A stretch of DNA of 64,000 nt from Leadbetterella byssophila DSM 17132 (GTDB lineage: Bacteria; Bacteroidota; Bacteroidia; Cytophagales; Spirosomataceae): assembly GCF_000166395.1 (NCBI RefSeq), contig NC_014655.1, forward strand, positions 2,294,001 to 2,358,000, read 5' to 3'. The notes under the pieces are model-generated. The model worked only from the letters and a program-made list of their open reading frames with translations, had not been told where the DNA came from and searched no databases. A program made the position numbers and the translations under genes. Shown one piece after another: positions 1-10,443 of the stretch. Each line of letters opens with the position of its first letter. Within the stretch, counting starts at the first letter, position 1.

Positions 1-1
1 C

Positions 2-3000
2 ACCTCTTCCCTTTTTGCTCAATTTCGCAAAATAGATATGCGTCATGGCCTCTCCTATAATTCTGTCATGTGCCTGCTAGAGGGCTCTGACGGTCGCTTA
101 TGGGTAGGAACCCGAGAGGGACTTAATCTCTACAACGGCTATGAATTTCAGGTCTTCAAACACAAGCCGCAATCCCCCCAAGATCTTTCGAATAATCACA
201 TCAACATCATATATGAAGACGAAAGCAAAAACATCTGGATAGGTACGGCTAACGGCCTTAACCTTTACCAGGAGGGTAAATTCATGCACTGGCTTCCGGA
301 CCCTAAAGGCCTTTCTAATGCTTACGTGAAGTCCATCTTACAGAAAGACGAGAAAACCCTATGGGTAGGAACCTCAAACGGACTTACGGTAGTAGACCTA
401 CCTACTAAAAAACTCACCCAACTTCGACTTCCTACTTCTGAAGCTAATAATATCATCTCCCTATTCAAAAGCAAATCAGGAAGGATTTACTTAGGGACCA
501 AATCTGGAATTTATACTTATCAAAATGAAAGTTTCCAGCCCCTACCATTTTTACAAAACCTGGAAATCAGAGACATAAAAGAAGACAAAGTGGGAAAGCT
601 ATGGATCGCTACAGAAACAGATGGAGTTTATGGAATAAAAGATCATGTTACAGACCACTGGACAAAAGAAGACCAGGGTGTTATTAGCAATCAGGTAAGA
701 AAACTACTGGTAGAGGAAGAAACAATCATGGCCGCCACTTTAGGCGGAATGTATATTGCGAATCTAAAATCCGGCACCTTCACCAACTTCTCCTATTCCA
801 TAAATGATCCTGACGGACTAAGCAGAGGAAGCATACATGATATTTGTAAAGATAAATTTGGAGGTTACTGGATAGCTACCTATAGCGGTGGTTTAAATTA
901 CTTCCACAGACAAAACAACCTTTTCAAACACTACAGACAACTTCCAGGAATCCCTAATGGTCTCTCCGAAAATGACGTTAATGGATTCGTCCAGGCGAAT
1001 GAGGGTAAAATATGGGTTTCAACCGGTAGAGGCCTTAACCTTCTGGATCCTAAAACCGGAAATTTTCAGCATTTTACTGATGTATCAGAAAATGGCCTTT
1101 CAAACCGCATCATCAAAGCCTTAGCCAAAGACAAAGAAGGGAACCTATGGATTGGAACCTATAATGGCCTCAATTATCTCAATGCTAAAACCCTGCAATT
1201 TCGACATTACTTCCATGATCCTAAAAGGAACTCACTTAACCAAAACCAAGTACATGCCTTGTATTATGACGCAGATGGGCAACTTTGGATAGGTATGAAT
1301 ATCGGGGATCTTCAAATTTTTGATCCCAAAACCCAGCAGTTTACCTCTCTTCCAGGTATAGGGAATATAATATCATATATATATGAAGACAGCAAGGGAT
1401 ATTTATGGCTTGGAACCCGGGCAGGATTAAAATGTCTGGACCGTAAAAACCGCAAACTGATGGATATCAGCAATATCATTCGAGGATATGAAAATGAGCT
1501 TTTGTATATCAACTGGATCTTAGAAGACCACCAAAAAAGAATCTGGTTAGCAACTCAAGGTTCGGGTCTCTTTATGATCGAGAACCAAACTTTACATTGG
1601 TTTGGGAAAGATAAAGGTCTGAGTGGAAATACCATTAATGCTATACTTGAAGATGAAGACCATAGACTTTGGATCAGCACTAACTCCGGAATTTCTAAAA
1701 TTGAATATAATAACAAAATTCTCACATCTACTGACTTCACTGAAGTGCATGGGCTACAAGGTCTACAATTTAATCCCGGAAGTGCATTCAAAAGTGAAGA
1801 CGGCACCCTCTTTTTTGGAGGAATAAATGGATTTAATGCTTTTAGACCTGAAAACATAGTCAAAGAGCTGTATTTCCCTAAAGTCCATATAGACCAGATA
1901 AGAACTACCTCAGGTAAAAGTCCCGAGGTATTCCGTCCAAAACTAGGAGAAACTGTGATCTTGAGTTACGACCAAAGAAATGTAGTAATAGACTTTGCTG
2001 GCATCCATTTTATACATCCAGAAGGCGTTCAATACCGTTACAAACTAGACGAAGGATGGATAGAGACAGGAAATCATAGATCTATCAATTTCACCTACCT
2101 TCCTATAGGGAAACACGAATTAAAGATCCAGGCCACTTCTCAAGCCGGAATATGGGGAGAGGATCACACTTCTATTCAAATTCAAGTATTACCTCCATGG
2201 TGGAGAAGCCATTGGGCATATATAATGTATGCATTGAGCTGTATGGCCATCATATCTTTGATGATACGGGAAGCCAAAAAACGCAACCAAAGAAAGATGC
2301 AGGAGCTATGGAGACAGAAGGAGCAAAAGATGATGGAAAGGCGTTTGGAATTCTTTACAGATATTTCTCATGAGCTAAGAACTCCTTTAACCTTGATCTT
2401 AACTCCCTTAGAGAGATTATTGAATCACAATGATTTACCGGAAAATGTGAGTAAGTCATTGCATTCCATCCAAAGAAATGGGAAAAAGATGATGGAAATG
2501 ATCTCCCAGGTTTTGAATCTTAGAAGATTTGAGGAAAGCCAGAGCGATGAATTATACCTCAAGAAGGAAGCATTAGATGAATTCTTCAAAGAAATCCTCC
2601 TATCATTCCGACCACTAGCTATTGCCAAACATATAGATTATCATTTCGAACTTTCTCCTATTCATGCCTGCATTGATACGGCAAAAATGGAGATGATCCT
2701 TCAAAACCTACTTTCTAATGCATTTAAATTTACTCCTGAATTTGGACAAGTGTATGTACGCTTGAACTCCCAAGATACAACTTGGATATTAACCATTTCA
2801 AACACCGGTAAGAAGCTGGAAAATATGGATCATCTGTTCCATAGATTCTATTCTAATCGCTCCAAAGAAAATCCTCAAGGTACCGGTTGGGGCTTAGATC
2901 TCTGCAAAAGAATGGTAACACTTCATCAAGGACAAATATCCGTACAGCAATCAGAAAAAAATGAAGTCTTCCATACTCATTTTAAAATTGAAATCCCCTT

Positions 3001-3841
3001 CCTTCAAGAAGGCACCGAACACGCTCCGGAAGTCCTGCTTGAAGAAACATCAGATCTACTACCGGAAGAAGCCTTACCTAAAACAGCCGAAAGACAAATT
3101 CTGCTATTGGTTGAAGACAATAGAGAGATAAGGCAAATGATTAAGGAAATCTTATCACCCTATTATCAAATTAGAGAGGCTACTGATGGAATGGAAGGAT
3201 GGAATATGGCTCAAGAAATCAGTCCGGATCTTATCATCAGTGATATTATGATGCCACAAATGGATGGGATAGAACTTTGTGGGAAATTAAAAACAGACCC
3301 TAAAACCAGTCATATCCCCGTCATATTGCTTACGGCCAGAGCTACGGTAGCTTATAAGCAGGAAGGATATGAAACAGGAGCAGATGCTTATATCACTAAA
3401 CCCTTTAGTCCTAACCTCCTTCTGGTACGTATTAAAAATCTCCTTCATCAACGTAAAGTGATCAGACTGCAACTACAAGTTGAAACAGCTTTGGAACCGG
3501 GAGAAACTTTAGTAAATAGTATAGATGACAAAATTCTGTATAGAACACGGGAATATGTAGATAAACACATATCGGATCCCCATTGGAGAATTGAGGACAT
3601 GAGCAAGGAACTGGGATTAAGTAGAATGCATTTACATAGAAAATTAAAAACCTTAACCGGTATGACTCCGGCGGAATTTGTAAAACATATTCGACTAAAA
3701 AAGGCCGCCAAAATCCTACAAGAAAATACTATCAGCGTGAAAGAAGTCATGTTTCTGGTAGGCTTTGAAGATGCCGATCATTTCAGAATTAGCTTCAAAG
3801 AAATGTTTGGGGCACCTCCTTCAGAATACAAAAAGCACTGA
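2..3841 (+). CDS. Hybrid two-component system sensor/regulator (HTCS), 5' end outside window
   Basis: This is a one-protein signalling system of the kind that switches on polysaccharide-utilisation loci. The first ATG is at 38, but the frame is open back to base 2 and reads SSLFAQFRKID just before it, which looks like the end of a signal peptide, so the true start lies upstream of the window. Numbering from that ATG: about fourteen propeller repeats (LWVGT, LWIGT) fill residues 1-620, followed by a Y_Y_Y domain (about 640-730), one membrane helix (about 735-755), a histidine kinase with SHELRTP (phospho-acceptor near H778), an ATPase domain, a receiver (phospho-acceptor near D1069 in SDIMMPQMDG) and a C-terminal AraC-type DNA-binding domain. 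It most likely binds an oligosaccharide in the periplasm and activates the susC operon that follows. The ligand cannot be read from sequence. Confidence 0.95.
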   Translation, partial: TSSLFAQFRKIDMRHGLSYNSVMCLLEGSDGRLWVGTREGLNLYNGYEFQVFKHKPQSPQDLSNNHINIIYEDESKNIWIGTANGLNLYQEGKFMHWLPDPKGLSNAYVKSILQKDEKTLWVGTSNGLTVVDLPTKKLTQLRLPTSEANNIISLFKSKSGRIYLGTKSGIYTYQNESFQPLPFLQNLEIRDIKEDKVGKLWIATETDGVYGIKDHVTDHWTKEDQGVISNQVRKLLVEEETIMAATLGGMYIANLKSGTFTNFSYSINDPDGLSRGSIHDICKDKFGGYWIATYSGGLNYFHRQNNLFKHYRQLPGIPNGLSENDVNGFVQANEGKIWVSTGRGLNLLDPKTGNFQHFTDVSENGLSNRIIKALAKDKEGNLWIGTYNGLNYLNAKTLQFRHYFHDPKRNSLNQNQVHALYYDADGQLWIGMNIGDLQIFDPKTQQFTSLPGIGNIISYIYEDSKGYLWLGTRAGLKCLDRKNRKLMDISNIIRGYENELLYINWILEDHQKRIWLATQGSGLFMIENQTLHWFGKDKGLSGNTINAILEDEDHRLWISTNSGISKIEYNNKILTSTDFTEVHGLQGLQFNPGSAFKSEDGTLFFGGINGFNAFRPENIVKELYFPKVHIDQIRTTSGKSPEVFRPKLGETVILSYDQRNVVIDFAGIHFIHPEGVQYRYKLDEGWIETGNHRSINFTYLPIGKHELKIQATSQAGIWGEDHTSIQIQVLPPWWRSHWAYIMYALSCMAIISLMIREAKKRNQRKMQELWRQKEQKMMERRLEFFTDISHELRTPLTLILTPLERLLNHNDLPENVSKSLHSIQRNGKKMMEMISQVLNLRRFEESQSDELYLKKEALDEFFKEILLSFRPLAIAKHIDYHFELSPIHACIDTAKMEMILQNLLSNAFKFTPEFGQVYVRLNSQDTTWILTISNTGKKLENMDHLFHRFYSNRSKENPQGTGWGLDLCKRMVTLHQGQISVQQSEKNEVFHTHFKIEIPFLQEGTEHAPEVLLEETSDLLPEEALPKTAERQILLLVEDNREIRQMIKEILSPYYQIREATDGMEGWNMAQEISPDLIISDIMMPQMDGIELCGKLKTDPKTSHIPVILLTARATVAYKQEGYETGADAYITKPFSPNLLLVRIKNLLHQRKVIRLQLQVETALEPGETLVNSIDDKILYRTREYVDKHISDPHWRIEDMSKELGLSRMHLHRKLKTLTGMTPAEFVKHIRLKKAAKILQENTISVKEVMFLVGFEDADHFRISFKEMFGAPPSEYKKH

Positions 3842-3889
3842 TAATCAAGACATGTTACATATGCCCTGTATCCTTGTTACACCATAATT

Positions 3890-3919
3890 TTTGCTTTCTT
3901 CAACCTCCTCCTAGTTTTG
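3890..3919 (+). promoter_or_regulatory. Predicted promoter of the PUL operon
   Basis: A TTTG at 3890-3893 is followed after 18 bases by TAGTTTTG at 3912-3919, which matches the Bacteroidota -7 consensus TAnnTTTG. The usual spacing is 19-21 bases, so it is slightly short. It would give a leader of roughly 40 bases before the susC ATG. Confidence 0.5.
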
Positions 3920-3963
3920 TCTCTTCCTCTCAAAAAGGGGTTAATTTCAATCTTAAATAATAT

Positions 3964-6927
3964 ATGAAACAAGCATACCTCTTGTGGCTGTGCCTATTTA
4001 TAGGATTACACGCTCATGCACAAAGTCGGGAAGTTTCAGGACGTATTACTGACTCTTCCGGCGAAAGTTTACCCGGCGTTAGCGTCCTTGAAAAAGGCAC
4101 GAATAATGCCACCCTTTCCGGTATTGACGGAGATTTCAAAATTCGTGTAAATTCACCTCAATCTGTCTTGGTCTTTTCCTTTGTGGGAATGAGTCCGAAG
4201 GAAATCCATGTGGGTGATCAAAGTAAAATTCAAGTAAGTTTAGAAGCTGCGCCCTCCTCATTAGATGAAGTAGTTGTAGTAGGATACGGTGTACAAAAGA
4301 AAAGTGACATTATTAGTTCTGTGGTATCTGTAAGCACAGAAAGTGTAAACAAAGTACCTACCAATGATCTAGGGGAAATGCTTAGGGGAAAAGCAGCCGG
4401 AGTGTACGTCACCTTAGGTGACGCCGCTCCGGGAAGTTCTTCAAACATACTCATTAGAGGCAGCAGATCACTTACAGCAGGAAATGCTCCTATAGTAATA
4501 GCTGACGGAGTTCCTATTGGAGGGATCAATGATGTAAACCCGAATGACATAGCCTCCATAGAAATCCTCAAAGATGCCGCCGCCCAGGCCATATATGGTG
4601 CTAGAGCATCCAATGGGGTCATACTGATCACAACCAAGAGAGCTAAAGAAGGAAAAACTACCATAGATTACAATAGCTTCTATGGCATTCAGACCGTAAA
4701 TAGAAACTTCGACGTGTACTCCGGAGAGGAATTCGCTCAGTTAAAAAGAGAAGCATACAGAGCGGATAACAATAATCATTATTTGCCTGACGATAGAATC
4801 TTTACTTCTATAGAACAAGAAATCTTAGCCAATAAAGAATTCATCAATTGGGAAGATGAACTTCTGAGAAAAGCTAGTACTCAAAACCATAACCTGAGTT
4901 TTGCTACAGGAACAGGAAAAACCAGAATATACACTGGCTTAAATTATTCCCTGAGAGAAGGGGTTATTCCTGGCACAGATTTCCAAAGAGGTACTATTCG
5001 CGTTAACGTGGACCAATACATTAATCACTGGTTAAAACTTGGTGCTAACACCTCGTGGCAACTTTCGAAAAACAACAATCCGGGCACCGGTGAAACCTTG
5101 CTTCGTGCAGTAACTACGTCACCTCTTGGTAAAATCTACAACGAAGACGGCACCTATAGAATCTATCCTACAGGTGTTCAGGAAAGCATAAACCCCCTTT
5201 TGGATCTGGCAGAAGTTTCAAATACACGTAATGACAGAAATGACATCATGAACGTATTTTTGGACATTACTCCTTTGAAAGGATTTTCCTACAGATTTAA
5301 TGCCAGTAGAAGATCTTGGAACAGAAAAACATTAAACTACTCTACGGCTAATTCCCTTCTAGGATTCAGAAGAGGAGGAATGGGCAATGGATTTATGCAA
5401 TTTGAAGATGAGTCTGAGTGGCAGCTTGAAAATATCATCAACTACCAAGTCGAAATCCAAAGCAAGCATCATTTGGCGGGAACTTTTGTTCAAAGTGTGA
5501 GCAAGAAACAAGGAACTAGCTTTAGAAACAGTGCCAACAATATCCCGAATGACCTATTAGACATCTGGGGGCTACCCACTGCTGAAAGTAACATTCCTAC
5601 CGTGTCTGCCAGTTCCAGAGGATTGTTATCCTTCGTGGCCCGTCTGCAGTACGACTTCAACCACAGATATTACTTAACGGCCTCCGCAAGAGCTGATGGA
5701 TCCACTGTCTTTGGTGCCAACAATAAATGGGCCTGGTTCCCCGCTATGGCATTAGGATGGAACTTACACGAAGAGGATTTTATGGAATTTGTTCCAAAAT
5801 TATCTAATCTCAAAGCTCGTCTGAGCTACGGTAGCGTAGGGAACGAAGCCATAGGAACTTATAGAAGCCTAAGCACTGCAGTGCAAAGAGACTATCTATT
5901 CAATGACGTAAAAAGAATAGGTTATGTTCCAGGCGACTACCTACCTAATCCTAATTTGAAATGGGAAACCTCCACTACCCTGAATGCCGCTTTGGACTTT
6001 GGTTTCTTCAATGAACGTCTTTCAGGTACAGTCGAATATTATAATACCAGGACCAAAGATCTCCTAGCTGAACTTTCCTTACAAGCAGATATAGGTTATA
6101 CCCGAATGCTTAGAAACGTAGGTGAAGTGCAAAATCAGGGTATCGAACTTAGTGTGAATGGAATCCTTGTAGAGAAAAAGGACTGGACACTTAGTACGGC
6201 ACTTTCCTTCTCCAGAAATAGAAATAAGATCTTAAGCTTATACGGTGAAAAGGACGAGTTCGGAAATGAACTAGATGATGTGGGGAACCGCTGGTTTATA
6301 GGCTATCCAAAGGATGTTTATTACCAATATGTACCTGACGGCATTTGGCAACAAGGTGAAAATATAGTAGCCAGCCATCAACCGTCCGCCCAGCCGGGTG
6401 ATGTCAAAATTAAAGACGTAAACGGTGATGGTATTCTGAACGATAAAGATCGCGTAATTATTAAAAGAGACCCGAAATGGTTTGGCACTTTTAATATTAC
6501 CAATAAGTTTAAAGGAATAGATTTCTCTGCTGATATTGTAACCGTTCAGGGAACCATTCGAAATAACGCTTTCCTATATGACTACTCCTCAGGTGGTTCT
6601 TTGAGAGGTATATTAAACGGTATAAAGGTAAACTACTGGACACCTGAAAATCCTGGAGGAACCTGGCCCAGACCACAAGAGTCAAATGATAGAACCTATA
6701 TCTCTACTTTGGGTCTTCAAGATGCCTCATATGTAAGACTTCATACCCTGACATTGGGATATACCTTTCCTAATATGGCAAAATGGAAGATCAATAATCT
6801 AAGAGTGTATGCCACCGGGCACAATCTCTTCACCTTGACAGATTTCCAGTCGTATAGCCCGGAGAAAAACCCTAATGATTACCCTGAAGCAGTTTCTGTA
6901 GTGGGCGGAATTCAAATTAACTTTTAG
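3964..6927 (+). CDS. susC-like: SusC-like TonB-dependent outer-membrane transporter
   Basis: Imports oligosaccharides through the outer membrane using TonB energy, working with the SusD partner encoded 3 bases downstream. The 987 residues begin with a signal peptide (MKQAYLLWLCLFIG..AHAQ), followed by a carboxypeptidase-regulatory-like beta domain (about 22-100; VSGRITDSSGESLPGVSV), a plug domain containing DEVVVVGYG and LIRGSRSLTAGNAPI, and a long beta-barrel ending in aromatic-rich strands. The length is typical. It is the first gene of a tight operon (susC, susD, GH10, PKD lipoprotein, GH50-like) and lies just after the hybrid sensor, which probably controls it. The GH10 neighbour suggests xylo-oligosaccharides as cargo; this is inferred from context only. 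Confidence 0.95.
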   Translation: MKQAYLLWLCLFIGLHAHAQSREVSGRITDSSGESLPGVSVLEKGTNNATLSGIDGDFKIRVNSPQSVLVFSFVGMSPKEIHVGDQSKIQVSLEAAPSSLDEVVVVGYGVQKKSDIISSVVSVSTESVNKVPTNDLGEMLRGKAAGVYVTLGDAAPGSSSNILIRGSRSLTAGNAPIVIADGVPIGGINDVNPNDIASIEILKDAAAQAIYGARASNGVILITTKRAKEGKTTIDYNSFYGIQTVNRNFDVYSGEEFAQLKREAYRADNNNHYLPDDRIFTSIEQEILANKEFINWEDELLRKASTQNHNLSFATGTGKTRIYTGLNYSLREGVIPGTDFQRGTIRVNVDQYINHWLKLGANTSWQLSKNNNPGTGETLLRAVTTSPLGKIYNEDGTYRIYPTGVQESINPLLDLAEVSNTRNDRNDIMNVFLDITPLKGFSYRFNASRRSWNRKTLNYSTANSLLGFRRGGMGNGFMQFEDESEWQLENIINYQVEIQSKHHLAGTFVQSVSKKQGTSFRNSANNIPNDLLDIWGLPTAESNIPTVSASSRGLLSFVARLQYDFNHRYYLTASARADGSTVFGANNKWAWFPAMALGWNLHEEDFMEFVPKLSNLKARLSYGSVGNEAIGTYRSLSTAVQRDYLFNDVKRIGYVPGDYLPNPNLKWETSTTLNAALDFGFFNERLSGTVEYYNTRTKDLLAELSLQADIGYTRMLRNVGEVQNQGIELSVNGILVEKKDWTLSTALSFSRNRNKILSLYGEKDEFGNELDDVGNRWFIGYPKDVYYQYVPDGIWQQGENIVASHQPSAQPGDVKIKDVNGDGILNDKDRVIIKRDPKWFGTFNITNKFKGIDFSADIVTVQGTIRNNAFLYDYSSGGSLRGILNGIKVNYWTPENPGGTWPRPQESNDRTYISTLGLQDASYVRLHTLTLGYTFPNMAKWKINNLRVYATGHNLFTLTDFQSYSPEKNPNDYPEAVSVVGGIQINF

Positions 6928-6930
6928 AAA

Positions 6931-8487
6931 ATGATGAAAAGGTTAAACATATTAATCGGAACGATATTATCCCTGACAGGGCTTATCTCTTGCGAAGGTT
7001 TCCTAGGAGAAGAACCTATCACCCAAGTATCAGTAGACTATATCTACAATACTCCCGATGGACTAGAAAGCGGTGTAAACGCCCTGTACAATCGTATGAG
7101 AAACTACAATATGCCAGAAGGTGAAGGAGACCCACTAAAGTCGGTCGCTTTCTTTATAGTGGCCACAGACCTCGGTCTTAACAGAACCTGGCATACACCT
7201 TACGGTCCAAATCATACACCACAAGGACACCCTGCAAGAAAATGGACTATGGGATACCAACTAATTGATAGAGCAAATGCTATCATTAGCAATGCACCGA
7301 AGGTTGAAATGCTAGAATCGAGAAGGAATCAAATCCTGGCACAAGCAAGGATCATTCGCGCGGAGATCTACTTCGATTTAATCCGTATGTATGATAATAT
7401 CCTTTTGGATACCACTGCTACTACACCAGAAAATGCTTTTGAAGAAAAAGTATATATTCCTGCTGATCCTGTTGAAGTTTTTCAATTAATTGATGCTGAT
7501 TTAGAATTTGCTACTACCCATTTGCCTTGGACGGTAGAATATGGCAGATATGGTAAAGGAGTTGCCCACCATTTGGCTGGTAAATCTGCTTTATGGCAGA
7601 AGAAATGGGATAAAGCGGCCAGTCACTTTGATGCCATTATTCAAGATAATACCCATGATTTATTGCCAAAAGATAGGATAGCAGAAGTTTTTGGCCAAAA
7701 TGCCAAACACAAAGAAGCCTTATTTGTATATGTTAGAGATGAAATCACCGGCGGAAATGATAACCTTCCTGGAGGAGGACCCACGTGGATTAGTAGCTTT
7801 TTCAACAGCCGTGTGTATGAGCTTTCTAGCAATGAAATGATACGTTCTGTAGAGTATGGAGGAGAAGCATTAGGATGGTCTTTCCCTAACCGTTATTTGC
7901 GCTCATTGTATGACGAGTCTAAAGACCTTCGCTTCTCCACCTACTACTACCCTACTAAACTGATTGTCAACAACCCAGCTTCTCCGAATTTTGGTCAGCC
8001 TTTAGCTGAAAACAAGTATGAAGATGATTTCAGAAGATATCACTGGAGTCTAAAAAAATACCACGATTCCGAAAAAAAGGTGGGTACAAACAATAGCTAC
8101 AAGGACATCATTTATTACCGTTATGCTGAAACCCTATTACTCGGGGCCGAAGCACATTGGAGACTAAGTGGAGAAAACGCCAATGATCCCATTGCACTTG
8201 AATACATCAATCAAGTCAGAGCCAGAGCAGGTATAGAGCCTTTCACTAACTTCACTTTAGATACCTACTTAGAGGAATCTGCTAGAGAACTGGCATTCGA
8301 AAATGAAAGATGGTTTTTACTGAAAAGACTAGGTCTACTCGTAGAGCGCGTAAACAAATACTATGAGATGGGCTCAAACTCTACTAATATAGCAGTGTAC
8401 CCTATGGCTCCACATATGGTAAGGATGCCTATTCCTCAGTCGCAAATAGACCTAATGAGAACGTTCCCACAAAACGAAGGATACTAA
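6931..8487 (+). CDS. susD-like: SusD-like surface glycan-binding lipoprotein
   Basis: Cell-surface lid of the SusCD importer. The 518-residue product starts with a lipoprotein signal (MMKRLNILIGTILSLTGLISC, lipobox LISC) followed by EGFLGEEP, typical of SusD proteins. The middle carries the helical TPR-like scaffold (AQARIIRAEIYFDLIRMYD) and the C-terminal half the RagB/SusD domain (YYRYAETLLLGAEAHWRL; INQVRARAGIEPF; ELAFENERWFLLKRLG). It starts 3 bases after the susC stop and one base before the xylanase, so the three are certainly co-transcribed. Two ATGs stand in tandem at the start; either could be used. Confidence 0.95.
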   Translation: MMKRLNILIGTILSLTGLISCEGFLGEEPITQVSVDYIYNTPDGLESGVNALYNRMRNYNMPEGEGDPLKSVAFFIVATDLGLNRTWHTPYGPNHTPQGHPARKWTMGYQLIDRANAIISNAPKVEMLESRRNQILAQARIIRAEIYFDLIRMYDNILLDTTATTPENAFEEKVYIPADPVEVFQLIDADLEFATTHLPWTVEYGRYGKGVAHHLAGKSALWQKKWDKAASHFDAIIQDNTHDLLPKDRIAEVFGQNAKHKEALFVYVRDEITGGNDNLPGGGPTWISSFFNSRVYELSSNEMIRSVEYGGEALGWSFPNRYLRSLYDESKDLRFSTYYYPTKLIVNNPASPNFGQPLAENKYEDDFRRYHWSLKKYHDSEKKVGTNNSYKDIIYYRYAETLLLGAEAHWRLSGENANDPIALEYINQVRARAGIEPFTNFTLDTYLEESARELAFENERWFLLKRLGLLVERVNKYYEMGSNSTNIAVYPMAPHMVRMPIPQSQIDLMRTFPQNEGY

Positions 8488-8488
8488 G

Positions 8489-9547
8489 ATGAGAAAAATA
8501 CTAATTCTGCTATCTACGCTGGTAGTGGCCTGTGGTAGTGATGAAAAAGGTGGAAGTAACGTACTACCTGAAAGCAAGGTACTTAAAGACAAAGCCAAAT
8601 ATGCCATAGGCGCAGCCATCAAATCTTCACTCTTTTCGGAAAGTGCGTATACCTCCGCTTTAACCACCCACTTCAGCCAAGTGACTGCTGAATGGGAAAT
8701 GAAAATGGAACCCATATGGGCCGGACATAATCAATACAAATGGGACGGAGCAGATAAGATCATAAATTTTGCCTCTGCAAATGATCTAAAGGTCCATGGA
8801 CATACCCTGTTATGGCACCGTTCATGGCCACAATGGTTCAAAAGTGCAAAATATGATTCGGCAGCATTTGAATCTGCGGTAAAACAATACATCCAAGCTA
8901 CTACACTTAGATACAAAGGTAAAGTAGTAAGCTGGGACGTAGCTAACGAGATATTCAATGATAACGGAACCCTACGGTCTACAGACTGTCCGGTTTTCGC
9001 CACCTTCAAAGATCCCATTGGATTCTATGGAAGATGCTTTCGCTATGTCAATGAAATGGACCCGGATGCTATACTGTTTTACAATGACTATAACGTAGTA
9101 ACTGCATCTAATAAAAGAGCAGCAATCAAACGTATGATTACCAGGTTCCAAAAGGAAGGCGTACCCATACAAGGTATTGGAGATCAGTTTCACTATAAGG
9201 TGACAACCGACAAGAACGCTATCAAAACCGGACTAGCAGATCTAGGATCCACAGGATTAATGGTTCATATTTCAGAATTAGATATTGTAGTTAATACTGC
9301 ACAGTCTGAGGGATATGAATTTAGTGGAAACGAGGCCATAAAGCAGGCTGAAATGTATCAGTATATTGCTGAATCATTTGAATCCCTTCCAGCAGCCCAA
9401 AAATTTGGAATCAGTTTATGGGGAGTCTCAGATAAGGATTCCTGGTTGCGTTCCGACTGGCACCACAAAGAGTATCCCCTACTATTCGACGATTATTATA
9501 AAGAAAAACAGGCTTATAAAGGCCTATTATCCGGCATAAAACAATGA
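8489..9547 (+). CDS. GH10 endo-1,4-beta-xylanase, lipoprotein
   Basis: Cuts internal beta-1,4 links of xylan with retention of configuration. The 352-residue protein has a lipoprotein signal with acylated Cys at residue 15 (LVVAC) and a single GH10 domain. Recognisable family motifs are VHGHTLLWH (about 102-110), WDVANE with the acid/base E154, and ISELDI with the nucleophile E263; both catalytic residues are present. C167 and C183 may form a disulfide. It starts one base after the susD stop and shares an ATGA with the next gene. A lipid anchor in a SusCD operon suggests display on the outer surface, delivering xylo-oligosaccharides to the SusCD pair. GH10 enzymes may also accept related glucans. 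Confidence 0.95.
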   Translation: MRKILILLSTLVVACGSDEKGGSNVLPESKVLKDKAKYAIGAAIKSSLFSESAYTSALTTHFSQVTAEWEMKMEPIWAGHNQYKWDGADKIINFASANDLKVHGHTLLWHRSWPQWFKSAKYDSAAFESAVKQYIQATTLRYKGKVVSWDVANEIFNDNGTLRSTDCPVFATFKDPIGFYGRCFRYVNEMDPDAILFYNDYNVVTASNKRAAIKRMITRFQKEGVPIQGIGDQFHYKVTTDKNAIKTGLADLGSTGLMVHISELDIVVNTAQSEGYEFSGNEAIKQAEMYQYIAESFESLPAAQKFGISLWGVSDKDSWLRSDWHHKEYPLLFDDYYKEKQAYKGLLSGIKQ

Positions 9548-10437
9548 AATACGCTTATATCTTACTCGCATTTATTTTCTTGGCTTGCGAAAAAGACGAA
9601 GCCATAGATTATTCTCAGTTTACTCCTGGAAAACTGGAAGCTACTCAATCCGTCTCCGCCATTAAGTTCGGAGAAAGTGTAGTGTACAGAGACTTATCCA
9701 CCAAAGTACATCGCAGAAATTGGGTCTTCCCTGGAGGTAATCCGGCCTCATCGACAGACTCTGAAGTTACGGTAACATATCCTGTAGGCGGCTCATATAA
9801 GGCCGCATTGAATATTACTTTTATTGATAATCAAAAAGGCAGTGTATCATTTGATGTAGAAGTTGAAAAAGATCCAAGCAAGGAACTTCCTGAATACGAC
9901 TTCGGCAAGACATATGGCTTATATACTGAATCTCCCCAAATCACTCCAGGTCTGCCATCTATACAAACCATAGATATGAACCAATTCCCCGCCACCCGGA
10001 TTACAGATGCCCTAGAAGGTGTAGAAGCATTGAGGTTCGCGCCTACAGGAAATTCGGACTGGGCTATGGCGGCACTACAAGCCAAAAATGCTTCGCAAAT
10101 CAATATCAGTGCATTTAAGGACGGTTTCTATAATATAGCTATGAAAACGGAATGCCAGGCAAGTTTCCTACTACGTATTAGAAGTGCAAATGGAGGAAAT
10201 GCCATCTTGGAGTTCACAGCGAAAGGTGAGGAATATGGACTTAAAAGAGATGGTAGCTGGCATTTGCTCTCTATACCGGTAAAGGATATCCTATCAAAGG
10301 ATCCCACTTTAAATCTCAACCAAATTACTGACTTCTTCCTATTCAGAAGCAGCCCTGGAGACGTGAGAACCATAGATAATTATGTATTCTATGTAGATCA
10401 CATCTTTATGTCAGAGAAAGTAGAAGAAAAAAAATAA
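9544..10437 (+). CDS. PKD-domain lipoprotein, probable surface glycan-binding protein
   Basis: A 297-residue lipoprotein (signal MKYAYILLAFIFLAC, Cys at residue 15). Residues about 30-110 form a PKD-like Ig domain (WVFPGGNPASS..VTVTYPVGGSY). Residues about 115-295 form a second, probably beta-sandwich, domain with no catalytic motif that I recognise (DFFLFRSSPGDVRTIDNYVFYVDHI near the end resembles a carbohydrate-binding module). Its start overlaps the xylanase stop by 4 bases. Position and architecture fit the surface glycan-binding protein that many SusCD operons carry. Binding specificity is unknown, and the C-terminal domain could instead be a degenerate enzyme. Confidence 0.8.
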   Translation: MKYAYILLAFIFLACEKDEAIDYSQFTPGKLEATQSVSAIKFGESVVYRDLSTKVHRRNWVFPGGNPASSTDSEVTVTYPVGGSYKAALNITFIDNQKGSVSFDVEVEKDPSKELPEYDFGKTYGLYTESPQITPGLPSIQTIDMNQFPATRITDALEGVEALRFAPTGNSDWAMAALQAKNASQINISAFKDGFYNIAMKTECQASFLLRIRSANGGNAILEFTAKGEEYGLKRDGSWHLLSIPVKDILSKDPTLNLNQITDFFLFRSSPGDVRTIDNYVFYVDHIFMSEKVEEKK

Positions 10438-10443
10438 GAACAC

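Noticed and set aside
4230-4664. 144-codon ORF on the - strand inside susC
   Set aside because: Lies wholly within a conserved TonB-receptor plug coding region; the translation shows no family features and is a shadow frame.
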